DNA from: an uncultured Acetatifactor sp.
GTDB lineage: Bacteria > Bacillota > Clostridia > Lachnospirales > Lachnospiraceae
DNA length: 64,000 nucleotides
Reading direction: 5' to 3'
NCBI GenBank assembly: GCA_910585665.1
Contig: CAJUFI010000003.1
Span: forward strand, 47,473 to 111,472
Of this stretch, positions 1 to 9,954 are shown piece by piece (position 1 is the stretch's first letter; every line of letters starts with the position of its first letter). The notes under the pieces were generated by a model. That model saw only the letters and a list, made by a program, of their open reading frames with translations, had not been told where the DNA came from and did not search any database. The translations under genes were made by a program, and so were the position numbers.

Positions 1-13
1 GCGAAGCGCCAGC

Positions 14-973
14 ATGGAACAAGCATATTCCGTGGAAGACAACCATTCCATTGAAGACATTCTCTGTGAAGCCGGAAGGGCCGGTGCCAGCGATGTGCAC
101 CTGGTGGCGGGCATGCCGCCCAAGATGCGGGTGGGAGGGGCTTTGACCGAAATGGGCTTCTCCAGGGTCACTTCGGCAGACACCCTTGACATCCTTCTCG
201 GCATCATGCCCCAGGCTTTGCGGGACAGGTTCGAGGAGAGAGGGGAATGCGTCTTTTCCTTTGCCCTGCCGGAAGGAGGCCGCTGCCGGGCCAATGTGTA
301 TAAACAGAAGGGCAGCGTTGCCCTGGCCCTGCGCCTGAGGGCCGAGGAGGCCCTGAGTGCGGAGGAGCTGGGGATACCGGAGCCTTTGATGGAGCTTAGC
401 GGGAAAGAGAGCGGGCTGGTGCTCCTGGCGGGAACTTCCGGAAGCGGCAAGTCCACTACACTGTCCGCCATCCTGAACAAAATCAGCTACAGCCGGGAAT
501 GCCTCGTGGTGACCCTGGAGGACTCTGTGGAATGCCTGTATGCCGGCGGGAAGGCACTGATCAGCCAGAGGGAGATTGGGGCGGACTGCGGAAGCCGGGC
601 GGAGGGGATTGCCGCGGCCGTCCGGGAAGACGCTGATGTCATCGCGGCGGGAGAGCTTGGCGACAGGGACAGCGTCCTGGCTGCCGTGGGGGCGGCGGAG
701 ACGGGACACCTGGTGTTCGCCCTGCTGGACGCGGCGGGCGTGGCAGATGCAGTGGAGCGCATCCTTGACATGTTTCCGGCTGCCGGGCAGGAGCGCCTGC
801 GGTGGCGGTTGGCGAATGTGCTGGAGGCGGTGTCGTTCCAGCGCCTGCGTCCCGTACCGGAGGGAACCGGGCGGAAGGCGGAGTTTGAGCTGCTGGCCTT
901 GGACGAGAGGATGCGCCTTGTCCTTCGTGAGGGCAGGAGTTTAGATCTGGCAGAAGTGTTGGGCTGGGGATAG
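14..973 (+). CDS. PilT-like type IV pilus retraction ATPase, divergent
   Basis: This 319-residue protein resembles PilT, the hexameric cytoplasmic ATPase that retracts type IV pili. The N-terminal GASDVHL motif (about residues 24-30) matches the PilT/GspE start, and the Walker A GTSGSGKST lies near residues 140-148. QREIG and AETGHLV motifs follow in family order. Several hallmark residues differ: the Walker B region reads VIAAGELGD where PilT usually has VILVGEMRD, and the His-box TLHT is ALLD. It may therefore be a weak ATPase or a regulatory relative. The length is close to the usual 340-350 residues. The frame is open to the window edge upstream of this ATG and no ribosome binding site is visible, so the true start may lie outside. 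Nearby comM and dprA suggest, by inference only, a link to DNA uptake. Confidence 0.75.
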   Translation: MEQAYSVEDNHSIEDILCEAGRAGASDVHLVAGMPPKMRVGGALTEMGFSRVTSADTLDILLGIMPQALRDRFEERGECVFSFALPEGGRCRANVYKQKGSVALALRLRAEEALSAEELGIPEPLMELSGKESGLVLLAGTSGSGKSTTLSAILNKISYSRECLVVTLEDSVECLYAGGKALISQREIGADCGSRAEGIAAAVREDADVIAAGELGDRDSVLAAVGAAETGHLVFALLDAAGVADAVERILDMFPAAGQERLRWRLANVLEAVSFQRLRPVPEGTGRKAEFELLALDERMRLVLREGRSLDLAEVLGWG

Positions 974-1301
974 GCCGTATCCGTTGATTTCCGACAGCTC
1001 CTGAGAACAGATACATATCAAAAAGATTTCTGCAGGCTTTTGCCTGTATCGCTCACGGGGCGCCGCGAAGGGCAGGGAGGTTGCCCGCGCGGCCCCGTGT
1101 CCGACGGAAAATCCGTCATCGTCATTCCTGTATACCAAAGAATAAGAAATTGTCCACGAATATCTGTGCCGGGGATATCCTGTTTCAGACATATCTATCC
1201 ATCTTTTCCCGTTGAAGGGCACGAGTTATTTTCTGACAGTTCCAGAGTGAAATCTCAGATCATTTATCAATCCGCATATTTTACAACAGGAGGTGTATCG
1301 T
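974..1301. other. 328-base intergenic region with three adjacent hairpins
   Basis: No convincing gene lies between the PilT-like gene and comM. The stretch contains a small hairpin (CAGGC-TTTT-GCCTG, 1031-1048), a long hairpin (1054-1099, outer stem CACGGGGC/GCCCCGTG, inner stem GGGCA/TGCCC) and a perfect GACGGA-AAA-TCCGTC hairpin (1103-1117). On the plus strand no T-run follows, so this is not a simple terminator of the upstream gene. It could be a structured leader or small RNA, on either strand. I do not recognise a known riboswitch family. Confidence 0.5.
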
Positions 1302-2858
1302 ATGTACAGCACGATTTATTCCGGTGCGCTCCAGGGAGTCCTGGCCTATCTGGTCTCCGTGGAAGTGGACGCGGCCAAAGGGCTTCCGGCTTTCTACATG
1401 GTGGGCTCTTTGAGCACGGAGGTAAGGGAATCCAGAGAGCGTGTGTGGGTGGCCCTGAAGAATGTGGGCATTGACCTGCCGCCCTGCCGCATTACCGTCA
1501 ATCTGTCACCGGCAGACAGGAAAAAAGAGGGGACTGCCTTTGACCTGCCCATTGCGGTGGGGATGCTTGCGGCTCTGGGGATGATTCCGCCCAGGGCGGC
1601 GGAGGGCTGTCTGTTCTTAGGGGAGCTTGGGTTGGACGGGGAGCTGAAAAAGGTGAGGGGCGTTCTGCCCATCGTGCAGGCCGCAGCGGAAGGGGGCATC
1701 AGGCAGTGCATTGTGCCCGGGGCCAATGCCAGGGAAGGGGCTGTGATTCCCGGCGTCACGGTCAGAGGGGCGGGGAATATACTGGATATCATGCATTTTT
1801 TGACGGCGGATGAGACGGAGCGGGAGCGGATTCTGCCGACGGTCTCGGTGGACACGGGGAGCCTGTTCCTCAGGGCAGAGGATGAGGCGGGAGAGAGCGA
1901 GCCGGACTTCAGCCAGGTGACCGGACAGGAGACCGCCAGGCGGGGGGCGGAGATCGCGGCAGCAGGCTTCCACAACCTGCTGATGGTAGGGCCGCCGGGG
2001 GCCGGGAAGTCCATGATAGCCAAGCGGATTCCAGGCATCCTGCCGCCCCTGACTCTGGAGGAAAGCCTGGAGGTGACGGCTGTGGTAAGCGTGGCCGGAC
2101 TGCTGGAGGAGGGGGAGGCCCTTGTGACCCGGCGCCCTTTTCGGAGCCCTCACCACACCATCACTCAGGCAGCGCTGATCGGGGGCAGCTCCACGCCTAA
2201 GCCCGGCATGATATCCCTGGCCCACAGGGGCGTCCTGTTCCTGGACGAGCTGCCGGAATTCCAGCGCGCCTCCCTGGACGCCCTGCGACAGCCCCTGGAG
2301 GAGCGCCGGGTGAACATTGCCAGGGCCAGCGGCAATGTCACCTATCCCAGCGACTTCATGCTGGTCTGCGCCATGAACCCCTGCCCCTGCGGCTACTATC
2401 CGGATACGAAGCGCTGCAGCTGCACAGGGCCCCAGGTGAAAAAATACATGGGGAAAGTGTCGGGCCCAATCTTAGACCGGATCGACCTGTGCGTGGAGCT
2501 GCAGCCTGTGGACTACGAAAGCCTGAAAAGCAGGGCCAGGGGCGAGGGCAGCGGGGAGATCAGGCGGCGGGTGGAGGCGGCGAGGAAGCTGCAGAGGGAG
2601 CGTTTCGCGGGAAGCCCGTACCGGTTCAACGGGGACATCGAGGCCTCGGCCATGGGGAAGTACTGCAGGCTGGGGGAGGCGCAGCAGCGGTGCATGGAGC
2701 AGCTCTACGCCTCCCTGCAGCTCAGTGCAAGGGCCTATCACCGCATCCTGCGGGTGGCCAGGACCATAGCGGATCTGGAGGCAGCGGCGGAAATCGAAAT
2801 CCCCCATCTGATGGAAGCGTCCTTCTACAGGCCGTCCATGGACTACTGGGGGCATTGA
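1302..2858 (+). CDS. comM: ComM/YifB family Mg-chelatase-like AAA+ ATPase
   Basis: ComM is an AAA+ helicase that promotes branch migration during natural transformation in Gram-negative bacteria; in Firmicutes the family is common but its role is less defined. The 518-residue protein opens with MYSTIYSGALQG, a family signature, and has an N-terminal Lon-protease-like fold (about 20-140). Walker A VGPPGAGKSM lies near residues 229-238 and Walker B GVLFLDELPEF near 309-319. A Cys-rich NPCPCGYYPD segment near 360 is typical of the family, and a C-terminal lid follows. I chose ATG 1302 over an in-frame GTG at 1293 because AGGAGG (1288-1293) sits about 8 bases before 1302 and overlaps the GTG. dprA starts 32 bases downstream, probably in the same operon. 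Confidence 0.93.
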   Translation: MYSTIYSGALQGVLAYLVSVEVDAAKGLPAFYMVGSLSTEVRESRERVWVALKNVGIDLPPCRITVNLSPADRKKEGTAFDLPIAVGMLAALGMIPPRAAEGCLFLGELGLDGELKKVRGVLPIVQAAAEGGIRQCIVPGANAREGAVIPGVTVRGAGNILDIMHFLTADETERERILPTVSVDTGSLFLRAEDEAGESEPDFSQVTGQETARRGAEIAAAGFHNLLMVGPPGAGKSMIAKRIPGILPPLTLEESLEVTAVVSVAGLLEEGEALVTRRPFRSPHHTITQAALIGGSSTPKPGMISLAHRGVLFLDELPEFQRASLDALRQPLEERRVNIARASGNVTYPSDFMLVCAMNPCPCGYYPDTKRCSCTGPQVKKYMGKVSGPILDRIDLCVELQPVDYESLKSRARGEGSGEIRRRVEAARKLQRERFAGSPYRFNGDIEASAMGKYCRLGEAQQRCMEQLYASLQLSARAYHRILRVARTIADLEAAAEIEIPHLMEASFYRPSMDYWGH

Positions 2859-2890
2859 GGGAAGAGGGAACAGAAAACAGGAGAGAACAT

Positions 2891-4132
2891 ATGGATTATA
2901 GGGAATGGAAGGAACGGGAGAGGATGTACGCCTGCTGGCTGTGCAACTTTTCCGGTATAGGAAACGGACAGATGTATAGGCTCCTGGAGCTCTGCGGCGG
3001 GCCGGAGGCTTTGTATCTGGCGGGAAAGGACAAATGGGGCCAGGTGCTCTCGGAAAAGCAGGTGCAGGCCCTGGCGGAATACACCGCGAAATGGCGTCCT
3101 GAGGCAGAGTACCGCAAAATGAGGGAAGAGGGGATCCGGCTGCTGACCATAGAGGACGAGGAATACCCGGAGCGCCTGAAGAACATACCGGATGCGCCTT
3201 ACGGACTGTTTCTCCGTGGAAACCTGCCCGGGGCGGACGCTCCCGCCGTGGCCCTCATCGGCGCCAGGGAATGCTCGGAATACGGGAGATATGTGGCAAG
3301 ACAGCTGGGAACTGCCCTGGGGCGGCGGGGCATCACCGTAATCAGCGGCATGGCCAGGGGCATCGACGGCATCGGCCAGGAGGCGGCCATGGAGGCAGGG
3401 GGCTATTCCATAGGCGTGCTGGGATCCGGCGTGGACGTCTGCTACCCGGCCCAGAACAAAGACATTTACACGAAGCTGCTCAGGACAGGAGCCGTCCTGT
3501 CCACCTATCCGCTGGGAACCCCTGCCCGTCCCCAGAATTTCCCGCCCAGGAACCGTATCGTCAGCGGCCTTGCCGACGCGGTGGTGGTGATAGAGGCCAG
3601 GGTGAAGAGCGGGACCCTCATCACCGTGGACATGGCGTTGGAGCAGGGCAGGGAGGTGTATGTGGTGCCCGGACGGGTGACGGACAGGCTCAGCGACGGC
3701 TGCAACCGCCTGATCAAACAGGGGGCCGGGGTATTGCTCAGCCCCGAGACCTTTCTGGAGGAAATCCGGCAGCTCTGGCAGAAAGGGGGGAGACGGATGC
3801 CGGAGGGCGCAGCGTCCCGCAGGCGCAAAGAGAAATCCGTATCATCTGACGCCTCCCGGGACCAGGGCAGGAAAAGCGGCCGAAAGGAGGAAGGCCGGGA
3901 GCCGGGCCCGGAACTCCAGGTATCCTTCGGCCGGGAGGCCGCGCCGGAAGACTTAGGGTTGGCCAGACTCTACCAGGCGCTGGATTTCTATCCCAGGTCC
4001 CTGGAGGAGATCCGCCGGAATCTTCCCGAAGAGTATTCCGAAAAGCAGATTGTGGCGGGCCTGATGCAGCTTTGCATGGAAAATCTCGCGATCCAGATGA
4101 GCCCCGGGCATTTTTGCTGCAAAAAAACGTAA
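2891..4132 (+). CDS. dprA: DNA processing protein DprA
   Basis: DprA binds incoming single-stranded DNA in the cytoplasm and loads RecA during transformation. The protein has 413 residues: a helical N-terminal SAM-like domain (about 1-80), a Rossmann core (about 95-305) and a C-terminal winged-helix domain (about 350-410). Core motifs are GARECSEYGR, SGMARGIDG, LGSGVDVCYPAQN and PPRNRIVSGLAD. A basic, low-complexity linker (about 300-350) separates core and tail. The frame is open further upstream inside comM, but ATG 2891 has AGGAGA about 6 bases before it and gives the normal DprA N-terminus. With comM upstream, this suggests at least a remnant of natural competence. Confidence 0.95.
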   Translation: MDYREWKERERMYACWLCNFSGIGNGQMYRLLELCGGPEALYLAGKDKWGQVLSEKQVQALAEYTAKWRPEAEYRKMREEGIRLLTIEDEEYPERLKNIPDAPYGLFLRGNLPGADAPAVALIGARECSEYGRYVARQLGTALGRRGITVISGMARGIDGIGQEAAMEAGGYSIGVLGSGVDVCYPAQNKDIYTKLLRTGAVLSTYPLGTPARPQNFPPRNRIVSGLADAVVVIEARVKSGTLITVDMALEQGREVYVVPGRVTDRLSDGCNRLIKQGAGVLLSPETFLEEIRQLWQKGGRRMPEGAASRRRKEKSVSSDASRDQGRKSGRKEEGREPGPELQVSFGREAAPEDLGLARLYQALDFYPRSLEEIRRNLPEEYSEKQIVAGLMQLCMENLAIQMSPGHFCCKKT

Positions 4133-4223
4133 GAGGTTGCTTTTTCGGGAGGATTCTATTATAGTAAAGGGAGGAGTTGGAAGAAAAGAAGAATCAGAAT
4201 CAGCCAGAGCGAAGGAGGCTCCC

Positions 4224-5276
4224 ATGCATAGAGACAACACCAGGAAAATACAGATAGGATCCAGGCAGATAGGCGGCGGCAGCCCTGTCCTGATCCAGTC
4301 CATGACGAATACCAGGACCCAGGACGTCCAGGCCACCGTGGCGCAGATCCACAGGCTGGAGCAGGCGGGCTGCGAGATCGTCCGCTGTACGGTGCCGGAC
4401 GGGGAGGCCGCCAGGGCGTTGGCCGAGATCAAACGCCAGATTCATATCCCTTTGGTGGCTGACATCCATTTCGACTACAAGATGGCCATCGCCGCCATGG
4501 AGAACGGTGCGGACAAAATCCGCATCAATCCCGGCAACATCGGCGGCCCGGACAAGGTGCAGGCCGTGGTGAAGACGGCGAAAGAGCGGCAGATTCCCAT
4601 CCGGGTAGGGGTCAACAGCGGCTCCCTGGAGAAAGCCGTTCTGGAGAAATACGGCGGCGTCACGGCAGAGGGCATCGTGGAGAGCGCCCTGGACAAAGTA
4701 CATATGATAGAAGAGAATGACTATGAGAATATAGTCATAAGCATCAAGTCATCCGACGTGCTCATGTGTGTCAGGGCCCATGAGCTGCTGGCGGCCCGAA
4801 TCCAATACCCTGTCCATGTGGGCATCACCGAGGCCGGGACAGTGTGGAGCGGCAATATCAAATCCGCCATAGGGCTGGGGCTGATTCTTGGCCAGGGCAT
4901 CGGGGACACGGTACGGGTATCGCTGACCGGGAATCCGGTGGAGGAAGTGAAGTCTGCGAAGCTGATTCTGCGCACCCTTGGCCTGCGGGAGGGCTGCTTC
5001 GAGGTAGTGTCCTGCCCCACCTGTGGCAGGACCAGGATAGACCTGATTGGCCTGGCCTCCAGGGTAGAGCAGCTGGCGGCAGACTATCCCCTGGACATCA
5101 AGGTGGCCGTGATGGGTTGCGCGGTGAACGGCCCCGGGGAGGCCAGAGAGGCCGATTTGGGCATAGCGGGCGGTGAAAAGGAGGGCCTTTTGTTCAAGAA
5201 AGGCCAGATTCTCCGCAAAGTGCCGGAGGATCAGTTGTTGCAGGCATTGCAGAAAGAGTTGGATAACTGGAAATGA
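4224..5276 (+). CDS. ispG: 4-hydroxy-3-methylbut-2-enyl-diphosphate synthase IspG
   Basis: IspG is the [4Fe-4S] enzyme that converts methylerythritol cyclodiphosphate to HMBPP in the MEP isoprenoid pathway. The 350 residues form an N-terminal TIM barrel (VADIHFDYKMA, ADKIRINPGNIGG) and a C-terminal iron-sulfur domain with CPTCGR (near 262) and MGCAVNGPGEA (near 297) carrying the cluster cysteines. The frame extends upstream to 4137, but ATG 4224 is preceded by AAGGAGG (4212-4218) and gives the normal N-terminus and length. Its stop overlaps the start of polC by four bases (ATGA), so the two are translationally coupled. dprA ends 91 bases upstream. Confidence 0.96.
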   Translation: MHRDNTRKIQIGSRQIGGGSPVLIQSMTNTRTQDVQATVAQIHRLEQAGCEIVRCTVPDGEAARALAEIKRQIHIPLVADIHFDYKMAIAAMENGADKIRINPGNIGGPDKVQAVVKTAKERQIPIRVGVNSGSLEKAVLEKYGGVTAEGIVESALDKVHMIEENDYENIVISIKSSDVLMCVRAHELLAARIQYPVHVGITEAGTVWSGNIKSAIGLGLILGQGIGDTVRVSLTGNPVEEVKSAKLILRTLGLREGCFEVVSCPTCGRTRIDLIGLASRVEQLAADYPLDIKVAVMGCAVNGPGEAREADLGIAGGEKEGLLFKKGQILRKVPEDQLLQALQKELDNWK

Positions 5277-8200
5277 CGACGAAAGCGAAACCTTTTTTTG
5301 AAGTATTCCCCTCGCTGGAGCTGCAGGGGACATTGCGCGACATGCTGGAGCAGACGGCGGTGGAGAGGGTGTCCGCCACCAGGCAGAGGGACAGGCTCTC
5401 CGTCTATCTGTTCAGCACCCGCCTGATATTGAAGGAGGACATCTGGGCCACGGAGAAAGCAATCAAGGGCCAGCTTTTTCCCCATGCCCTTTTGAAGGTG
5501 CGGATATTTGAGCGCTTTGAGCTCTCCTCCCAGTATACGCCGGAGAATCTGATGGAGGCTTACCGGGAGAGCATCCTGGCGGAGCTGCGGGAGTACAGCC
5601 ATATCGAATACAATGCCTTTCGGACAGCGCAGATTTCCTACCCGGAGACGGGGCAGATTCTGCTGACCATAGACGACACCGTGCTGAACAGAAGCAAGGA
5701 AGCGGAGCTTGTGAGGGTGCTTGAGAAGATACTGGTGGAGCGCTGCGGCCTGAAGAGCGGGGTGGAGGTGGCCTACCGGGAGCCGAAGCCCCTGCGGTCC
5801 GCCGAGGAGGAAGAGCTGGGGATTCAGCTGAAGGTCAATGAGATCTATCTGCGGGCGAACGGCGGCTACGAAGGGCAGCCAGGCCAGAACCGGGCCCCGG
5901 CGGGAAAGGACAGGAAAGCCAGACAGACTGGCGCCGCAGGTTCCGGGAAGGGTCCGGCGGGCACAGCGTCCGGAAGCGCTTCGGGAGCCTCGCCCCAGGG
6001 GGAGACTTCCGCATATGGCGGAGGTGTCAGACAGACCGGGGAGGGCACGTCCCGCCGGAGCGGCTTCCAGGGCGATTTCAAGCGGGGCGAATTCCGCCGG
6101 GGGGACAGGCCCCTGAAGCAGTCCGACAATCCCGACGTGATCTATGGAAAGGACTTCGAGGATGAGACCATGCCCATCGAGGACATCATCGGCGAGATGG
6201 GAGAGGTGACCATCCGGGGGAAGGTGCTGAAGACGGACAGCCGTGAAATCAGGAACGAAAGAACGATAGTCATGTTCGATGTGACGGATTTCACGGACAC
6301 CATGACCGTGAAGCTCTTCATCAAGACGGAATTCGTGAAGGAGCTGCTGGGGGGCCTGAAAGTGGGCACCTTCGTGAAGATCAGGGGCGTGGCTACCTTG
6401 GACAAATTCGACCATGAGCTGACCATCGGATCTCTCACCGGCATCAAGAAGATACCGGATTTCTCCACGGTCCGCAATGACACCGCCGCCCATAAGCGGG
6501 TGGAGCTCCACTGCCATACCAAGATGAGCGATTTCGATGGCGTATCCGAGGCCAAGGACATCGTAAAGCGCGCCTACAAGTGGGGCCATCGGGCCATCGC
6601 CATCACGGACCACGGCGTGGTGCAGGGGTTCACGGACGCCTATCATGTGTGGGAGGATCTCTGGAAGGCGGAGAAGGGCCGGTGCAAGGAGGAGGGAAAG
6701 GAGCCTCCGGACAAGCAGGCCTTCTTCAAGGTCATCTATGGGGTGGAGGCCTATCTGGTGGACGATCTGAAGGAAATCGTCACCGGGGACAAGGACGGCA
6801 CATTGGAGGAGGATTTCGTGGTGTTCGACATCGAGACTACGGGATTTTCCCCTGTGAACAACAGAATCATAGAAATCGGCGCGGTGAAGGTCTGCGGCGG
6901 CAAGGTGGTGGATCGGTTCTCCGCCTTCGTGAACCCTCAGGTGCCGATTCCCTTTGAGATAGAGAAACTCACCGGCATCCGGGACGACATGGTGACAGAC
7001 GCGCCTCTGATCGAGGAGGTGCTGCCCGGGTTCCTGGAATTTTGCGAGGGCTGCGTGCTGGTGGCCCACAACGCGGGATTCGACATGAGCTTCATGCAGG
7101 AGAACGCCAGACGGCAGGGGCTGCCCATGGAGCATGCCTACGTGGACACGGTGGGCATCGCCAGGGTGCTGCTGCCGAACCAGGCCAAGCACACTCTGGA
7201 CGCGGTGGCAAAGACCTTGAACATTTCCCTGGACAACCATCACCGGGCGGTGGACGATGCGGAGTGCACCGCATGGATCTTCGTGAAGTTCATCCAGATG
7301 CTGAAGGAGCAGGATGTGCACACATTGGCCCAGCTCAATGCCCTGGGGGCCGCCAGCACCGAGCTGGTGAAGAAGCTCCCCACTTACCATGCCATCATTC
7401 TGGCCAAGAACGACATGGGCCGCATCAATCTGTACCGTCTGGTGTCGGAGGCCCATCTGACCTACTATGCCAGCCGGCATCCCAGGATTCCCAAAAGCCT
7501 GGTGCAGAAGTATCGGGAGGGGCTCATTTTGGGCAGCGCCTGCGAGGCCGGGGAGCTTTACCGCGCCCTGCTGGACGGCCAGAGCGACGTGCAGATTGCC
7601 AGGATCGTGAACTTTTACGACTATCTGGAGATTCAGCCCACCGGCAACAATAAGTTCATGATCTCCTCCGACAGGATCCGGGACATCAATTCCCTGGAGG
7701 ACATCCAGAACATGAACCGGCAGGTGGTGAAGCTGGGCGAGCAGTTCCACAAGCCAGTGGTGGCCACCTGCGACGTGCATTTTCTGGATCCGGAGGACGA
7801 GGTCTACCGCCGGATCATCATGGCGGGGAGAGGCTTCGAGGACGCCGACGACCAGGCGCCCCTTTTTCTGCATACCACGGACGAGATGTTGGAGGAGTTC
7901 GCCTATCTGGGAAGCGAGAAAGCCTATGAGATTGTGGTGAAAAATACCAATATGATAGCGGACATGGTGGAGGTGATCGCCCCTGTGCGCCCGGATAAAT
8001 GCGCCCCGGTGATCGAGGACAGCGACAAGACGCTGACCAAGATCTGTTATGACAAGGCCCATGAGATCTACGGGCCGGACCTGCCGGAGATCGTGGAGGC
8101 CCGGCTGCAGAAGGAGCTGCACTCCATCATCACCAACGGCTTCGCGGTGATGTACATCATAGCGCAGAAATTAGTGTGGAAATCCGTGGAGGACGGTTAT

Positions 8201-9922
8201 CTGGTGGGTTCCAGGGGAAGCGTGGGAAGCTCCTTCGTGGCCACCATGGCGGGAATCACGGAAATCAACCCCTTAAGCCCCCACTATTACTGTAGTAAGT
8301 GCCATTATGTGGACTTCGAGGAGGATGACGTGAAGGCCTACGCGGGCAAGGCGGGGGTGGACATGCCGGACAAGAAGTGTCCGGTCTGCGGGGAGATGCT
8401 CCACAAGGACGGCTTCGACATCCCTTTCGAGACCTTCCTGGGCTTCAAAGGGGACAAGGAGCCGGACATCGACCTGAACTTCTCCGGCGAGTACCAGTCC
8501 AAGGCCCATAAGTACACGGAGGTCATCTTCGGCGCGGGCCAGACCTTCCGGGCGGGCACCATCGCCACCCTGGCGGAGAAGACCGCCTTCGGCTATGTGA
8601 AGAATTATTTCGAGGAGAGGGGAAGGCACAGGCGCAAGAGCGAGATGGAGCGGCTGGCGGAGGGCATCACCGGTGTCCGCAGGAGCACGGGCCAGCATCC
8701 CGGCGGCATTGTGGTGCTGCCCTTCGGCCAGGACATCAACTCTTTCACGCCGGTGCAGCATCCGGCCAACGACATGGAGACGGATATCGTCACGACGCAC
8801 TTTGACTATCATTCTATCGACCACAATCTGCTGAAGCTGGATATCCTGGGACACGATGACCCTACCATGATCCGTATGCTGCAGGACCTGACGGGAGTGG
8901 ATCCGCTGACCATTCCGCTGGACGGGGCGGACGTCATGTCCCTGTTCCAGAACACGGACGCCTTAGGGGTGACCCCTGACCAGATCGGGGGCACAAAGCT
9001 GGGAATCCTGGGGATTCCGGAGTTCGGCACCGACTTCGCCATGCAGATGGTAATCGATGCCCAGCCCAAGGCCTTCTCGGACCTGGTGCGCATTTCGGGG
9101 CTTTCCCACGGCACGGACGTGTGGCTGGGCAACGCCAAGGATCTGATCATGAGCGGCACGGCCACCATTTCCACAGCCATCTGTACCCGCGACGATATCA
9201 TGACTTACCTGATTCAGATGGGGGTGGAGTCCAGCCTGGCCTTCACCATCATGGAGAGCGTCCGGAAGGGCAAGGGCCTGAAGGATGACTGGATCGCCGC
9301 CATGAAGGAGAAGGACGTGCCCGACTGGTACATCGACTCCTGCAAGAAGATAAAGTATATGTTCCCCAAGGCCCACGCGGCAGCCTATGTCATGATGGCC
9401 TGGCGCATCGCCTACTGCAAGATCAATTATCCGCTGGCCTACTACGGGGCTTACTTCAGCATCCGGGCCAAGGCCTTCTCCTATGAGCTGATGTGCCAGG
9501 GGAAGTCCAGGCTGGAGGCCAACATGGCGGACTACAAGCGCCGGATGGACGCGGCTGCGGACAAGGAGCCGGGAGCCCAGCCGCTGTCCAACAGGGAGGA
9601 GGGGGCCTACGGCGACATGCGCATCGTGCAGGAGATGCATGCCAGAGGGTTCGAGTTCGCCCCCATCGACATCTTCACGGCCCAGTCCAGGTCCTTCCAG
9701 ATTGTGGACGGGAAGCTGATGCCCTCCCTGAACAGCATTGAGGGTCTGGGGGACAAGGCTGCGGACGCCATCGTGGAGGCGGTGAAGGACGGCCCCTTCC
9801 TGTCCAAGGACGACTTCCGGGAGCGGACCAAGGTGTCCAAGACCATGGTGGATCTGATGGATTCCCTGAATTTATTGGGGAACCTGCCGGAGTCCAACCA
9901 GCTGAGCCTGTTCGATTTCTGA
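5273..9922 (+). CDS. polC: DNA polymerase III alpha subunit, PolC type
   Basis: PolC is the main replicative polymerase of low-GC Gram-positive bacteria, with a built-in proofreading exonuclease. In 1549 residues it shows an N-terminal domain, an OB fold (about 305-385) and the start of the PHP domain (VELHCHTKMSD, near 410). A DEDD exonuclease interrupts PHP (FVVFDIETTGF, near 514, to about 680). Paired cysteines CSKC (near 1006) and CPVC form the zinc site, and the palm motif PDIDLNF is near 1063. It is about 110 residues longer than Bacillus subtilis PolC; a Gly/Ala/Arg-rich low-complexity stretch at about 195-290 before the OB fold accounts for most of this. It overlaps ispG by four bases. 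Confidence 0.97.
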   Translation: MTTKAKPFFEVFPSLELQGTLRDMLEQTAVERVSATRQRDRLSVYLFSTRLILKEDIWATEKAIKGQLFPHALLKVRIFERFELSSQYTPENLMEAYRESILAELREYSHIEYNAFRTAQISYPETGQILLTIDDTVLNRSKEAELVRVLEKILVERCGLKSGVEVAYREPKPLRSAEEEELGIQLKVNEIYLRANGGYEGQPGQNRAPAGKDRKARQTGAAGSGKGPAGTASGSASGASPQGETSAYGGGVRQTGEGTSRRSGFQGDFKRGEFRRGDRPLKQSDNPDVIYGKDFEDETMPIEDIIGEMGEVTIRGKVLKTDSREIRNERTIVMFDVTDFTDTMTVKLFIKTEFVKELLGGLKVGTFVKIRGVATLDKFDHELTIGSLTGIKKIPDFSTVRNDTAAHKRVELHCHTKMSDFDGVSEAKDIVKRAYKWGHRAIAITDHGVVQGFTDAYHVWEDLWKAEKGRCKEEGKEPPDKQAFFKVIYGVEAYLVDDLKEIVTGDKDGTLEEDFVVFDIETTGFSPVNNRIIEIGAVKVCGGKVVDRFSAFVNPQVPIPFEIEKLTGIRDDMVTDAPLIEEVLPGFLEFCEGCVLVAHNAGFDMSFMQENARRQGLPMEHAYVDTVGIARVLLPNQAKHTLDAVAKTLNISLDNHHRAVDDAECTAWIFVKFIQMLKEQDVHTLAQLNALGAASTELVKKLPTYHAIILAKNDMGRINLYRLVSEAHLTYYASRHPRIPKSLVQKYREGLILGSACEAGELYRALLDGQSDVQIARIVNFYDYLEIQPTGNNKFMISSDRIRDINSLEDIQNMNRQVVKLGEQFHKPVVATCDVHFLDPEDEVYRRIIMAGRGFEDADDQAPLFLHTTDEMLEEFAYLGSEKAYEIVVKNTNMIADMVEVIAPVRPDKCAPVIEDSDKTLTKICYDKAHEIYGPDLPEIVEARLQKELHSIITNGFAVMYIIAQKLVWKSVEDGYLVGSRGSVGSSFVATMAGITEINPLSPHYYCSKCHYVDFEEDDVKAYAGKAGVDMPDKKCPVCGEMLHKDGFDIPFETFLGFKGDKEPDIDLNFSGEYQSKAHKYTEVIFGAGQTFRAGTIATLAEKTAFGYVKNYFEERGRHRRKSEMERLAEGITGVRRSTGQHPGGIVVLPFGQDINSFTPVQHPANDMETDIVTTHFDYHSIDHNLLKLDILGHDDPTMIRMLQDLTGVDPLTIPLDGADVMSLFQNTDALGVTPDQIGGTKLGILGIPEFGTDFAMQMVIDAQPKAFSDLVRISGLSHGTDVWLGNAKDLIMSGTATISTAICTRDDIMTYLIQMGVESSLAFTIMESVRKGKGLKDDWIAAMKEKDVPDWYIDSCKKIKYMFPKAHAAAYVMMAWRIAYCKINYPLAYYGAYFSIRAKAFSYELMCQGKSRLEANMADYKRRMDAAADKEPGAQPLSNREEGAYGDMRIVQEMHARGFEFAPIDIFTAQSRSFQIVDGKLMPSLNSIEGLGDKAADAIVEAVKDGPFLSKDDFRERTKVSKTMVDLMDSLNLLGNLPESNQLSLFDF

Positions 9923-9954
9923 TTTTGCTTCATTTCCTGCTCCGCATTTTTGCG

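Noticed and set aside
2489..2890. N-terminal extension of the dprA frame into comM
   Set aside because: There is no ribosome binding site, the translation is compositionally odd, and ATG 2891 with AGGAGA gives the normal DprA start.
5231..8122. 963-residue open frame on the minus strand
   Set aside because: It lies opposite polC, is His/Leu/Val-rich without recognisable domains, and reflects the GC-rich codon pattern of the real gene.
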